30,635 nucleotides of DNA, from contig JBMOQP010000004.1 of the NCBI GenBank assembly GCA_049322715.1, positions 1 through 30,635 of the forward strand. Direction: 5' to 3'. A program made the translations under genes and the position numbers. Below, in pieces: positions 8,620 to 16,032 of the stretch; within the stretch, counting starts at the first letter, position 1; every line of letters starts with the position of its first letter. The DNA is from Thiofaba sp049322715. Lineage in GTDB: Bacteria; Pseudomonadota; Gammaproteobacteria; Halothiobacillales; Halothiobacillaceae. The notes beneath the pieces were generated by a model. The model was given only the letters and a program-made list of their open reading frames with translations, was not told where the DNA came from and did not search any database.

Positions 8620-10461
8620 ATGAAACAACTCGCCCTTTCCACGGCCGTCGCGGCCGTGCTCGCCCCTTCGTTCTCCTTCGCCGCCGACTCGCTCGACGAC
8701 GTGATCGTCACCGCCACTCGCAGCGCGCAGACCGCGGACGAAACGCTGGTGCCCGTCACCATCATCACCCGCGAGGACGTGGAGCAGTGTGCCCAGCAGG
8801 ACGCACTGGATGCGCTCGAGGCCCTGGTCCCGTCCCTCCAGATCACGCGCCAGGGCGGCCATGGCAAGTCCAGCGGCTTCTTCCTGCGCGGCTCGAACAG
8901 CCAGAACGTCCTGGTCCTCATCGACGGGCAGCGCGTCGGCTCCGCCACCTTAGGCACCACCGCTCTCGAGCAGGTTCCCGCCGACATGATCGAGCGCATC
9001 GAGATCGTGCGCGGACCGCGCGCCTCACTCTACGGCTCCGAAGCGGTGGGCGGCGTCATCCACATCTTCACCCGCATGGGCAAGCCCGGTTCCGCTCATG
9101 CCAAGATCGGCGTGGGCAGCCACGACACCCGCCAGGCCAGTGCGGGAAGCACCCTGGGCAATGCGGCCACCCGCCTTTCCCTGAATGCGACCCACATCCA
9201 CTCGGACGGCATCGACGCCAGGCCAGAAACCCAGCCTGATCGCGACGGTTTCGAGCAGACTTCCGGCAAGATAGCGCTCGATCATCGCTTCAGCAAGGAT
9301 GTGGATGCCGGCATCAGTGCCTACCGCGCCGAGGGGCGCTCGGATTACGACGATCGCTTCTCCCTCCCGACCGACCGCTTCCTCGTCGACCAGGCTCAAC
9401 AGGCCCTCAAGGCGCATGTCGATGCCCGCATCCTGCCAAAGTGGCGTTCCCTGCTGCAACTCGGTCAAACCCAGGATAGCGCCGATTCCCGCGGCAACCC
9501 GGCCGCCTCCTCCGACCGCGACCTGTTCAAGACCACCCGCGACCAGGCCCTGTGGCAGAACGACGTCGCCATCGGCAGTCACAGCCTGCTGACCGTCGGC
9601 GTCGAGTGGCTGCGAGACAAGATCGACAGTTCGGAAGACTTCGTTTCGACCAGCCGGATCAACAAGGCCGCATTCACCTCACTGCAAACGGGTATCGGCG
9701 CCGCCGACCTCGGCTTCGCGCTGCGCCACGATGACAACGAAGCCTTTGGCGGGCACACCACGGGCAGCATCGACCTGGGCTATGCATTCAACAAGCAGCT
9801 GAAGATCGTCGCGGGCTATGGCGAGAGCTTCCGCGCCCCGACCTTCAACGACCTTTTCTTCCCTGCCACCGACTTTGGGGCAGGGAATCCCGACCTGCAG
9901 CCGGAAACCAACCGGACGGTCGAGATCGGGCTCAAGGGCCACCATGGCGTACTGAACTGGGAAACCCGCGTCTTCCGCACCGAATCCGAGAACAAGATCG
10001 TCTGGAAGGAAGTCCGCCAGTGGTTCTACACCCCCGTCAACGTCGACGCGGCCACCATCACCGGCGCCGAACTCGAAGGACGCGTGCGGATCGCCCGCTG
10101 GTCCGTGGGGCTGAGCTATACCCACCTCGACCATGAGGACCAGGCCGGCAACCCCCTTCCCAACGTGGCCAGCAACCTCTTCAAGCTGGATGCCCGGACC
10201 CGCACCGGGGCCTGGAGCTACGGAGGCAGCGTGCTCGCCCGGGACGGCGCGGACAAATGCACGCCGGGCGTCGGGTTCTGTTCCGGCGACATCCGCGTCC
10301 CCGGCCATACCCTGCTGAACCTCTATGCGGACTACCGCATCAGCAAGCAGTGGACAGCCGGCGCGGAGCTGTACAACGCCATCGACCGCGACTACGGCAC
10401 TGTCGTCGACTACAACATGCCCGGCCGCACCTTCATGCTGACCCTGCGGGCGGAACTCTGA
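8620..10461 (+). CDS. btuB: TonB-dependent outer-membrane cobalamin receptor
   Basis: Outer-membrane beta-barrel that imports vitamin B12 and other corrinoids using TonB energy. The 613-residue length matches E. coli BtuB. A signal peptide covers about 1-21 (ending SFSFA), followed by the TonB box DDVIVTATR. The plug domain contains VPVTIITREDVEQ, RGSNSQNVLVLIDGQRVGSA, IERIEIVRGPRASLYGSEAVGGVIHIFT, and the remainder is barrel. Near the C-terminus are the usual ELYNAIDRDYGTVVDYNMPGR motifs; the last residue is Leu rather than the usual aromatic. The B12 riboswitch directly upstream and the B12 genes downstream support cobalamin as substrate over iron-siderophores. Confidence 0.95.
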   Translation: MKQLALSTAVAAVLAPSFSFAADSLDDVIVTATRSAQTADETLVPVTIITREDVEQCAQQDALDALEALVPSLQITRQGGHGKSSGFFLRGSNSQNVLVLIDGQRVGSATLGTTALEQVPADMIERIEIVRGPRASLYGSEAVGGVIHIFTRMGKPGSAHAKIGVGSHDTRQASAGSTLGNAATRLSLNATHIHSDGIDARPETQPDRDGFEQTSGKIALDHRFSKDVDAGISAYRAEGRSDYDDRFSLPTDRFLVDQAQQALKAHVDARILPKWRSLLQLGQTQDSADSRGNPAASSDRDLFKTTRDQALWQNDVAIGSHSLLTVGVEWLRDKIDSSEDFVSTSRINKAAFTSLQTGIGAADLGFALRHDDNEAFGGHTTGSIDLGYAFNKQLKIVAGYGESFRAPTFNDLFFPATDFGAGNPDLQPETNRTVEIGLKGHHGVLNWETRVFRTESENKIVWKEVRQWFYTPVNVDAATITGAELEGRVRIARWSVGLSYTHLDHEDQAGNPLPNVASNLFKLDARTRTGAWSYGGSVLARDGADKCTPGVGFCSGDIRVPGHTLLNLYADYRISKQWTAGAELYNAIDRDYGTVVDYNMPGRTFMLTLRAEL

Positions 10462-10487
10462 TCCGGCGCGCCATGGAACGACGCACG

Positions 10488-10506
10488 GCCCCGCAAGGGG
10501 CTTTTT
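10488..10506 (+). terminator. Rho-independent terminator after btuB
   Basis: GCCCC-GCAA-GGGGC followed directly by a T-run forms a short, stable hairpin with a GNRA tetraloop, 27 bases after the btuB stop. The five-pair stem is short, so readthrough into the cob genes is plausible. Confidence 0.7.
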
Positions 10507-10523
10507 GCGCCAGGGAACCCTTC

Positions 10524-10669
10524 ATGAGCCGCTTCCTGCTCGGACTGCTCCTGCTGACGCCCGTGGCCTGGGCCGACTGCCCGCGCCGGTGCTGCTCGAA
10601 GCGCTGGAGGAACTGCCCTTGAAACAGCATCATTGGATCCGCCGCACCGAGGAGCCCCGCCATGACTGA
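10524..10669 (+). pseudogene. Broken small exported-protein gene between btuB and cobO
   Basis: From the ATG at 10524 the frame gives a clean signal peptide, MSRFLLGLLLLTPVAWA, then stops after 32 residues at 10622 with a Cys/Arg-rich, unnatural-looking end. If one base is restored near 10575, the sequence continues as LPAPVLLEALEELPLKQHHW to a stop at 10669. That stop overlaps the cobO start the way the other cob genes overlap. The pattern suggests a 48-residue exported protein with a single-base loss, either a real mutation or a sequencing error, or the remains of a longer protein with an internal deletion. The product is not recognised. Confidence 0.45.
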
Positions 10670-11267
10670 TAACGACCGCGACGCCCGCCACAAGGCGCGC
10701 ATGGAGCGCAAGAAGGCCATCATCGATGCCGCCATCGCGCGGGCCGATCAGGAAAAGGGCCTGCTGCTGGTCCTCACCGGCAACGGCAAGGGCAAGTCCA
10801 GCTCGGCCTTCGGCATGGTGGCGCGCGCGCTGGGGCACGGCATGAAGGTCGGCGTGTGCCAGTTCATCAAGAGCCGCACCGACACCGGCGAGGAGGCCTT
10901 CCTCGGCCGGCAGCCGGACTGCGAATGGCATGTCCTCGGCGAGGGCTTCACCTGGGACATCCAGGACCGCAGCCGCGACATCGCCACGGCGGAACGCGGC
11001 TGGGCCATCGCCGAGCGGATGCTGGCCGACCCCTCCTACCAGCTCGTCGTCCTCGACGAGCTGACCTACCTCCTGAGCTACGGCTATCTCGACAGCGACA
11101 GGGTGCTGGATGCCCTGGCCCATCGCCCCGAGATGCAGCACGTGGTCGTCACGGGGCGCGGTGCGTCCGAGGCATTGATGGAGCTCGCGGATACCGTCAC
11201 CGAAATGAGGGACGTGAAGCATGCCTATCGTGCCGGCATCAAGGCCCAGGCGGGCATCGACCTCTGA
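10662..11267 (+). CDS. cobO: Corrinoid adenosyltransferase, CobO/BtuR type
   Basis: Transfers the 5'-deoxyadenosyl group of ATP to the reduced cobalt of corrinoids, giving the adenosylated forms used downstream. It is 201 residues, standard for the family. The P-loop variant GNGKGKSS lies at about residues 41-48 after LLLVLTGN. Further hallmarks are VGVCQFIKS, GFTWD, LVVLDELTYLLSYGYL and VVVTGRGAS. The ATG at 10662 overlaps the stop of the frame-restored upstream small ORF. bluB starts three bases after the stop, so cobO is the head of the tight biosynthetic run. Confidence 0.96.
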   Translation: MTDNDRDARHKARMERKKAIIDAAIARADQEKGLLLVLTGNGKGKSSSAFGMVARALGHGMKVGVCQFIKSRTDTGEEAFLGRQPDCEWHVLGEGFTWDIQDRSRDIATAERGWAIAERMLADPSYQLVVLDELTYLLSYGYLDSDRVLDALAHRPEMQHVVVTGRGASEALMELADTVTEMRDVKHAYRAGIKAQAGIDL

Positions 11268-11270
11268 ATC

Positions 11271-11930
11271 ATGCCACGGCACGCCTTCAGCGCGGATGAG
11301 CGCCGCGCGATCTACCGGGCCATGGCCGAGCGGCGCGACATGCGCCACTTCCGACCGGAGCCGGTCGAGCCGGACTGCCTCGCTCGACTGCTGAATGCGG
11401 CGCACCGGGCGCCGAGCGTGGGCCTGATGCAACCCTGGCGCTTCCTGCGCATCACCGATGCCGTGCTTCGCGGGCGCATCCACGCCCTGGTCGAGGAGGA
11501 GCGACTGCGCACCGCCGAGGCGCTGGGCGAGCGATCGGACGAGTTCATGCGCCTCAAGGTCGAAGGCATCCTCGAGTGCGGCGAACTGCTGGTCGCCAGC
11601 CTCGCGGACGGACGCGAACGCCATGTCTTCGGCCGCCGCACCCTGCCGGAGATGGACCTCGCCTCGGTCGCCTGCGCCATCCAGAACCTGTGGCTCGCGG
11701 CCCGTGCCGAGGGGCTGGGCATGGGCTGGGTGTCGCTGTTCGATCCCGAGGCCCTCGCCGCCCTGCTCGGGCTGCCGGAGGGGGCCAGGCCAGTCGCCAT
11801 CCTCTGCCTCGGCCACGTCGAGGCCTTCTATCCCGAGCCCATGCTGGTGCAGGAGGGCTGGTGCAGCGCCAGGCCTCTGGAGGAGCTGGTGTTCGAAAAC
11901 GCCTGGGGCCGGCCGGGGGGCGTATGGTAA
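11271..11930 (+). CDS. bluB: 5,6-dimethylbenzimidazole synthase
   Basis: A flavin-destroying, nitroreductase-fold enzyme that uses oxygen to turn reduced FMN into 5,6-dimethylbenzimidazole, the lower ligand of B12. It is 219 residues. Family blocks are RRDMRHFRPEPV, RAPSVGLMQPWRFL, FGRRTLPEMDLASVACAIQN and the ARAEGLGMGWVSLFDP stretch. The family's lid residue Ser in MDLYS is here Ala-Ser (MDLAS), so the exact catalytic contacts deserve checking. Its presence means the organism can make the lower ligand itself when oxygen is available. It sits between cobO and cbiB, whose start overlaps its stop. Confidence 0.93.
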   Translation: MPRHAFSADERRAIYRAMAERRDMRHFRPEPVEPDCLARLLNAAHRAPSVGLMQPWRFLRITDAVLRGRIHALVEEERLRTAEALGERSDEFMRLKVEGILECGELLVASLADGRERHVFGRRTLPEMDLASVACAIQNLWLAARAEGLGMGWVSLFDPEALAALLGLPEGARPVAILCLGHVEAFYPEPMLVQEGWCSARPLEELVFENAWGRPGGVW

Positions 11931-13009
11931 CGATGACGCTGACCCTGCTCGCCGCCGTGCTGCTGGACTGGCGGCTCGGCGAACCGCGCCGGTTCCATCC
12001 GCTGGTCGGCTTCGGGCGGCTGGCGTCATGGCTGGAGGCACGGCTGAACCTCGCTTCCCTCTCCCGCGGATGCCGCCCATCCATGGGCGGCACCCTTCGG
12101 GTTCGCCTTGCGGCGATTCCCGATTTGTTGATCCCTCCCCTCCGACCCTTCCGGCATCCGTGCCGGAAGCCCCTTCGGGGTACGGCCGTCGGGAGCCAGA
12201 CAAATCGGTCCGGAAGAGGAGACGTGACAAGGATTCGCCTCATGGGAGTGCTCGCCGTGCTCGTGCTGCTGGTCCCTGTCACCGCCCTGGCCGGGTGGCT
12301 GTCCACCCTGCCCGTCCTCGGCACGCTGTGGGGCGTGCTCGCCCTTTATTTCGCCCTCGGCCATCGCAGCCTGCACGACCACGCGCGGCCGGTGGCCGAA
12401 GCCCTGGAGCGGGGCGACATGGCGGCCGCGCGCGAGGCGGCCAGCCTGCTCGTCAGCCGCGACAAGGATGCCCTCGATCCCGCTTCCGCGACCTGCGAAT
12501 CGGTGCTGGAGAACGGCAGCGACGGGGTGTTCGGCGCGCTGTTCTGGTTCGTCATCGCAGGTCCGGCCGGGGCGGTGCTCTATCGCCTCGCCAACACCCT
12601 CGACGCCATGTGGGGCTACAAGACCGAGCGCTTCCTGCACTTCGGTTGGGCGGCGGCGCGGCTGGACGACGTGCTGGGCTACCTCCCGGCGCGGCTGACG
12701 GCGCTCACCTATGCCCTGCTCGGCAAGACCCGGCAGGCGCTGACCTGCTGGCGCGCGCAGGCCCCGGCCTGGAAGAGTCCGAACGCGGGGCCGGTGATGG
12801 CGGCGGGCGCCGGCGCCCTCGGCATCCGCCTCGGCGGTCCGGCACGCTATCACGGCGAGTGGCAGGATCGTCCGCCGCTCGGCGCGGGACAACCCGCCGA
12901 GGCGCGGGACATCGGGCGCGCCCTGGCCCTGGTGAGCCGGGGCATGGTCCTGTGGCTGATCCTGATCCTGCTGGGAGCCACCATCCACGAAGGCATCCGC
13001 CATGCTTGA
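11924..13009 (+). CDS. cbiB: Adenosylcobinamide-phosphate synthase, with repeat-derived insert
   Basis: Inner-membrane enzyme attaching aminopropanol (phosphate) to adenosylcobyric acid. The N-terminus LLAAVLLDWRLGEPRRFHPLVGFGRL and the blocks GALFWFVIAGPAGAVLYRLANTLDAMWGYK and FGWAAARLDDVLGYLPARLTAL are diagnostic. At 361 residues it is about 50 longer than usual. The excess is residues 48-96, arginine- and proline-rich, encoded by repeat copy B in reverse orientation. It falls between the first conserved block and the next membrane segment (RLMGVLAVLVLLVPVTALAG). Starts at 11924 or 11933 are both possible; the former has a G-run four bases upstream and overlaps bluB. The 3' end overlaps cobD by eight bases. 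P. denitrificans naming calls this gene cobD. Confidence 0.93.
   Translation: MVTMTLTLLAAVLLDWRLGEPRRFHPLVGFGRLASWLEARLNLASLSRGCRPSMGGTLRVRLAAIPDLLIPPLRPFRHPCRKPLRGTAVGSQTNRSGRGDVTRIRLMGVLAVLVLLVPVTALAGWLSTLPVLGTLWGVLALYFALGHRSLHDHARPVAEALERGDMAAAREAASLLVSRDKDALDPASATCESVLENGSDGVFGALFWFVIAGPAGAVLYRLANTLDAMWGYKTERFLHFGWAAARLDDVLGYLPARLTALTYALLGKTRQALTCWRAQAPAWKSPNAGPVMAAGAGALGIRLGGPARYHGEWQDRPPLGAGQPAEARDIGRALALVSRGMVLWLILILLGATIHEGIRHA
12064..12209 (-). repeat. Palindromic intragenic repeat, family 1, copy B (146 bp, inverted)
   Basis: Reverse complement of copy A with no gaps. H1 pairs CCGATTTG (12120-12127) with CAAATCGG (12201-12208). H3 is CTTCCGGCA/TGCCGGAAG (12148-12169). H5 is GCCGCCCAT/ATGGGCGGC (12072-12091). 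H1 and H5 differ from copy A on both arms in ways that keep the pairing. The copy lies in frame inside cbiB, antisense relative to copies A and C. Confidence 0.87.
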
Positions 13010-14060
13010 GCACGGTGGCCGCCTGCACGAGGCCGCGCGCCGGCACGGCATCCCTCCGGGAGACTGGCTGGACCTCTCCACCGGCATCAATCCGCACGGC
13101 TGGCCGGTCCCCGGGCTGCCGCCCGAGGCCTGGCTGCGCCTGCCAGAGGAGGACGACGGCCTCGAGCAAGCCGCGCGCGACTACTACGGCTGCGCCAGCC
13201 TGCTGCCCGTGGCCGGTTCGCAGGCCGCCATCCAGGCCCTGCCCCCGATGCGCCTCCCCTGCCGGGTGGGCATCATCTCGCCCGGCTACGCCGAACACGC
13301 CCGGGCCTGGCGCCGGGCAGGCCATGAGGTGGTTCCGCTCGCCCCCGATGACATCCCCTTCAAGCTGGATGACCTCGACGTGCTGCTCATCATCAACCCC
13401 AACAACCCCACCGGCCATGCCTTCGACCCGGCCCGCCTGCTGGACTGGCACGCCCGCCTCGCGGCCCGGGGGGGCTGGCTGGTGGTCGACGAGGCCTTCG
13501 TCGACGTCACGCCCGGCCTGAGCCTAGCGCGCAACGTCCCGACCGATTTGTCTGGAACAAATCGGGGATCGCCGCAAAGCGAGCCCGAAGGGGGCCGCCC
13601 ATGGATGGGCGGCATTCGCCCGGGACTGGTGGTGCTGCGCTCGCTCGGCAAGTTCTTCGGCCTGGCGGGCGCGCGGGTCGGCTTCGTGCTCGCCGAGCCG
13701 GCCCTGCTGGAGGCGCTGCGCGAGCGCCTCGGCCCGTGGTCCATCGCCCACCCGTCGCGCCATGTCGCCCGTCGCGCCCTTCAAGATGCAGCGTGGCAAG
13801 CCGCGACCCGCAACCGCCTGGTGCTGGATTCCACGCGCCTCGCCGGGCTGCTGGCCGCGCGCGGCCTCGCCCCGCACGGCGGCTGCGCCCTGTTCCAGTG
13901 GGTCAAGACCCCGGAGGCTGACCGCATCCATGATGAACTGGCGCGTCGCGGCATCCTCGTCCGCCGGTTCGACAACCCCGCGAGCCTGCGTTTCGGCCTT
14001 CCGGAGAATGAAGCCGAATGGCAGCGCCTCGAAACGGCGCTGGACGAGGTGATGACATGA
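13002..14060 (+). CDS. cobD: Threonine-phosphate decarboxylase (PLP), with repeat-derived insert
   Basis: Class I aminotransferase-fold enzyme making (R)-1-amino-2-propanol phosphate from L-threonine phosphate, the linker CbiB attaches. It is 352 residues. HGGRLHEAARRHG and LDLSTGINPHGWP are typical of the N-terminus. NPNNPTG is at 132-138, the PLP-contacting Asp is D163 in VVDEAF, and the Schiff-base Lys is K217 in RSLGKFFGLAGARVGF. Residues 181-206 (TDLSGTNRGS through GGIR) are encoded by repeat copy C and lie between D163 and K217, where relatives have a shorter loop. The gene overlaps cbiB by eight bases and cobQ by ATGA. In P. denitrificans nomenclature it is cobC. Confidence 0.93.
   Translation: MLEHGGRLHEAARRHGIPPGDWLDLSTGINPHGWPVPGLPPEAWLRLPEEDDGLEQAARDYYGCASLLPVAGSQAAIQALPPMRLPCRVGIISPGYAEHARAWRRAGHEVVPLAPDDIPFKLDDLDVLLIINPNNPTGHAFDPARLLDWHARLAARGGWLVVDEAFVDVTPGLSLARNVPTDLSGTNRGSPQSEPEGGRPWMGGIRPGLVVLRSLGKFFGLAGARVGFVLAEPALLEALRERLGPWSIAHPSRHVARRALQDAAWQAATRNRLVLDSTRLAGLLAARGLAPHGGCALFQWVKTPEADRIHDELARRGILVRRFDNPASLRFGLPENEAEWQRLETALDEVMT
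13542..13618 (+). repeat. Palindromic intragenic repeat, family 1, copy C (deleted, about 77 bp)
   Basis: This copy matches the two ends of copies A and B but lacks about 70 bases from the middle. The deletion removes nearly everything enclosed by the H1 arms and leaves a compact hairpin, CCGATTTGT (13543-13551) with ACAAATCGG (13557-13565) and loop CTGGA. The distal part is kept, including H5 GCCGCCCAT/ATGGGCGGC (13594-13613). It is in frame inside cobD. Confidence 0.85.
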
Positions 14061-15526
14061 ACGCGAGGACCCTCATGGTGCAAGGCACCACGTCGGATGC
14101 AGGCAAGAGCACGCTCGTGACCGCCCTCTGCCGCGCCCTGCTGCGACGCGGGATCAGGGTGGCGCCGTTCAAGCCTCAGAACATGGCCCTCAACTCGGCC
14201 GTCACCCAGGATGACGGCGAGATCGGCCGCGCCCAGGCGGTGCAGGCACAAGCCTGCGGACTTGAGCCGCACACGGACATGAACCCGGTGTTGCTCAAGC
14301 CCACCACCGACCGGGAAGCCCAAGTCATCCTCCAGGGGCGCGCCGTCGGCACCCTGGGCGCGACTGATTACCACGCCTACAAGGGCACCGCCCGGGCGGC
14401 CGTGCTGGAGTCCTACGCGCGACTGGCCGACCGCTACGAGGCAGTCATCATCGAGGGCGCGGGATCGCCCGCCGAGATCAACCTGCGCGAGGGCGACATC
14501 GCCAACATGGGCTTCGCCGAGGCGGTGGACTGCCCGGTGATCCTGGTCGCGGACATCGACCGCGGCGGCGTGTTCGCCCACCTGGTCGGCACTCTCGCCC
14601 TACTCTCGCCCTCCGAACAGGCGCGGGTGAGGGGATTCGTCATCAACCGCTTCCGCGGCGACCTGGCCCTGCTTCAGCCTGGCCTCGACTGGCTTGAGAG
14701 CGAGACCGGCAAGCCGGTGCTCGGCGTGCTGCCCTACCTGCACGGACTGCACATCGATGCCGAGGATGCCGTGCCCTGCCCAGTCCCCACGGCCGGGGCG
14801 AGATTCAGGGTGATCGTCCCCGTCCTCCCCCGCATCAGCAACCACACCGACCTCGACCCGCTGCGCCATCATCCCGGAGTGGACCTGCGCCTCATCGGTC
14901 CGGGCGAGCCCATCCCTCCCGCCGAGCTGATCGTCCTTCCCGGCTCCAAGAGTGTGCGCGCGGACCTCGACTTCCTGCGTGCGCAGGGCTGGGAAGGCGC
15001 CATCCGGCGCCACCTGCGCTACGGTGGCAAGGTCGTCGGCCTGTGCGGCGGCTACCAGATGCTCGGCCGGAGCGTGGCCGACCCGCACGGCATCGAGGGC
15101 GAGCCGGGCACCTCAGCCGGCCTGGGATGGCTTGAGATCGACACGGTGCTGGAGCCGGAGAAGCAGCTGCGGCGGGTCGCGGGCCGCCTGTGCATTGACG
15201 ATGCCCCGGCCGAGGGCTACGAGATCCATGCCGGAGTAACGCGCGGGGCAGGGCTCGGGCGACCCGCCTTGCTGCTCGAGCAGGGCCCCGACGGAGCCAT
15301 CTCGTCGGATGGGCAGGTCCTCGGCAGCTACGTCCACGGCCTGTTCGACCGTCCCGAAGCCTGCGCCGCCCTGCTGGCCTGGGCCGGACTGGAAACCGCC
15401 GGCACGCCGCCCGACATGTGCCAGCTGCGCGAGCAGGGCATCGAGCGTCTGGCCGACTGCGTGGAGGAACATCTCGATATGGAGCGCATCATCGGCATCC
15501 TGGAGGGGCTGCCATGCCATCCCTGA
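14057..15526 (+). CDS. cobQ: Cobyric acid synthase (glutamine-hydrolysing)
   Basis: Amidates adenosylcobyrinic acid a,c-diamide at four carboxylates, using glutamine and ATP, to give adenosylcobyric acid. It is 489 residues, normal length. The N-terminal dethiobiotin-synthetase-like ATPase domain has MVQGTTSDAGKST (P-loop 10-19), then FKPQNMALNS and EGAGSPAEINLREGDIANMG. The C-terminal class I glutamine amidotransferase-like domain has Cys330 in GLCGGYQMLG and His427 in SYVHGLFD. The start overlaps the cobD stop as ATGA at 14057-14060. A longer frame upstream is inside cobD and is rejected. The 3' end overlaps cobU by 13 bases. Confidence 0.97.
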   Translation: MNARTLMVQGTTSDAGKSTLVTALCRALLRRGIRVAPFKPQNMALNSAVTQDDGEIGRAQAVQAQACGLEPHTDMNPVLLKPTTDREAQVILQGRAVGTLGATDYHAYKGTARAAVLESYARLADRYEAVIIEGAGSPAEINLREGDIANMGFAEAVDCPVILVADIDRGGVFAHLVGTLALLSPSEQARVRGFVINRFRGDLALLQPGLDWLESETGKPVLGVLPYLHGLHIDAEDAVPCPVPTAGARFRVIVPVLPRISNHTDLDPLRHHPGVDLRLIGPGEPIPPAELIVLPGSKSVRADLDFLRAQGWEGAIRRHLRYGGKVVGLCGGYQMLGRSVADPHGIEGEPGTSAGLGWLEIDTVLEPEKQLRRVAGRLCIDDAPAEGYEIHAGVTRGAGLGRPALLLEQGPDGAISSDGQVLGSYVHGLFDRPEACAALLAWAGLETAGTPPDMCQLREQGIERLADCVEEHLDMERIIGILEGLPCHP

Positions 15527-16032
15527 TCCTCGGTGGCGCCCGCAGCGGCAAGAGCGCGCTGGCCGAACGGCTGGCCATGGAGAGCGGGCTGGCCGTGACC
15601 TACATCGCCACGGCCATGGCGATGGACGAGGAAATGGCCGAGCGTATCGCCCGCCACCGCGCCGACCGCCCTGCGGACTGGAAGACGCTGGAGGCCCCGC
15701 GCGCCCTCGCCTCCACGCTGCTGGCCGAGGCCGCTCCCGGGCGTTGCCTGATCGTCGACTGCCTGACCCTGTGGCTGACCAACCTGATGCTGGACGAGGA
15801 CGCCAGCCTGCTGGAACGCGAGCGCGCCGCCCTGCTGGAGAGCCTGCCGCGCCTTGCCGGGCCCGTCGTGTTCGTGAGCAACGAGGTCGGCCTCGGCATC
15901 GTGCCTGACAACGCCCTCGCCCGCCGCTTTCGCGACGAAGCCGGACGCCTCAACCAGGCCATCGCGACCTTGTGCGATCATGTCGTTTTCGTGGCCGCGG
16001 GCCTGCCCCTCACTCTCAAGGACGAACGATGA
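15514..16032 (+). CDS. cobU: Adenosylcobinamide kinase / adenosylcobinamide-phosphate guanylyltransferase
   Basis: Bifunctional enzyme that phosphorylates adenosylcobinamide and then adds GMP, giving AdoCbi-GDP. It is 172 residues. The P-loop GGARSGKS is at residues 7-14. The guanylylated His is probably H48 in ERIARHRADRP. Other hallmarks are VTYIATA, LIVDCLTLWLTNLM, VFVSNEVGLGIVP and FRDEAGRLNQAIA. The ATG at 15514 lies inside the end of cobQ, and the stop overlaps cobT as ATGA. In P. denitrificans it is named cobP. Confidence 0.97.
   Translation: MPSLILGGARSGKSALAERLAMESGLAVTYIATAMAMDEEMAERIARHRADRPADWKTLEAPRALASTLLAEAAPGRCLIVDCLTLWLTNLMLDEDASLLERERAALLESLPRLAGPVVFVSNEVGLGIVPDNALARRFRDEAGRLNQAIATLCDHVVFVAAGLPLTLKDER

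Noticed and set aside
10410..12230. 606-codon open frame on the minus strand over cobO, bluB and cbiB
   Set aside because: It lies antisense to three well-recognised genes. It is open because of high GC, helped by the stop-poor repeat, and has no protein-family features.
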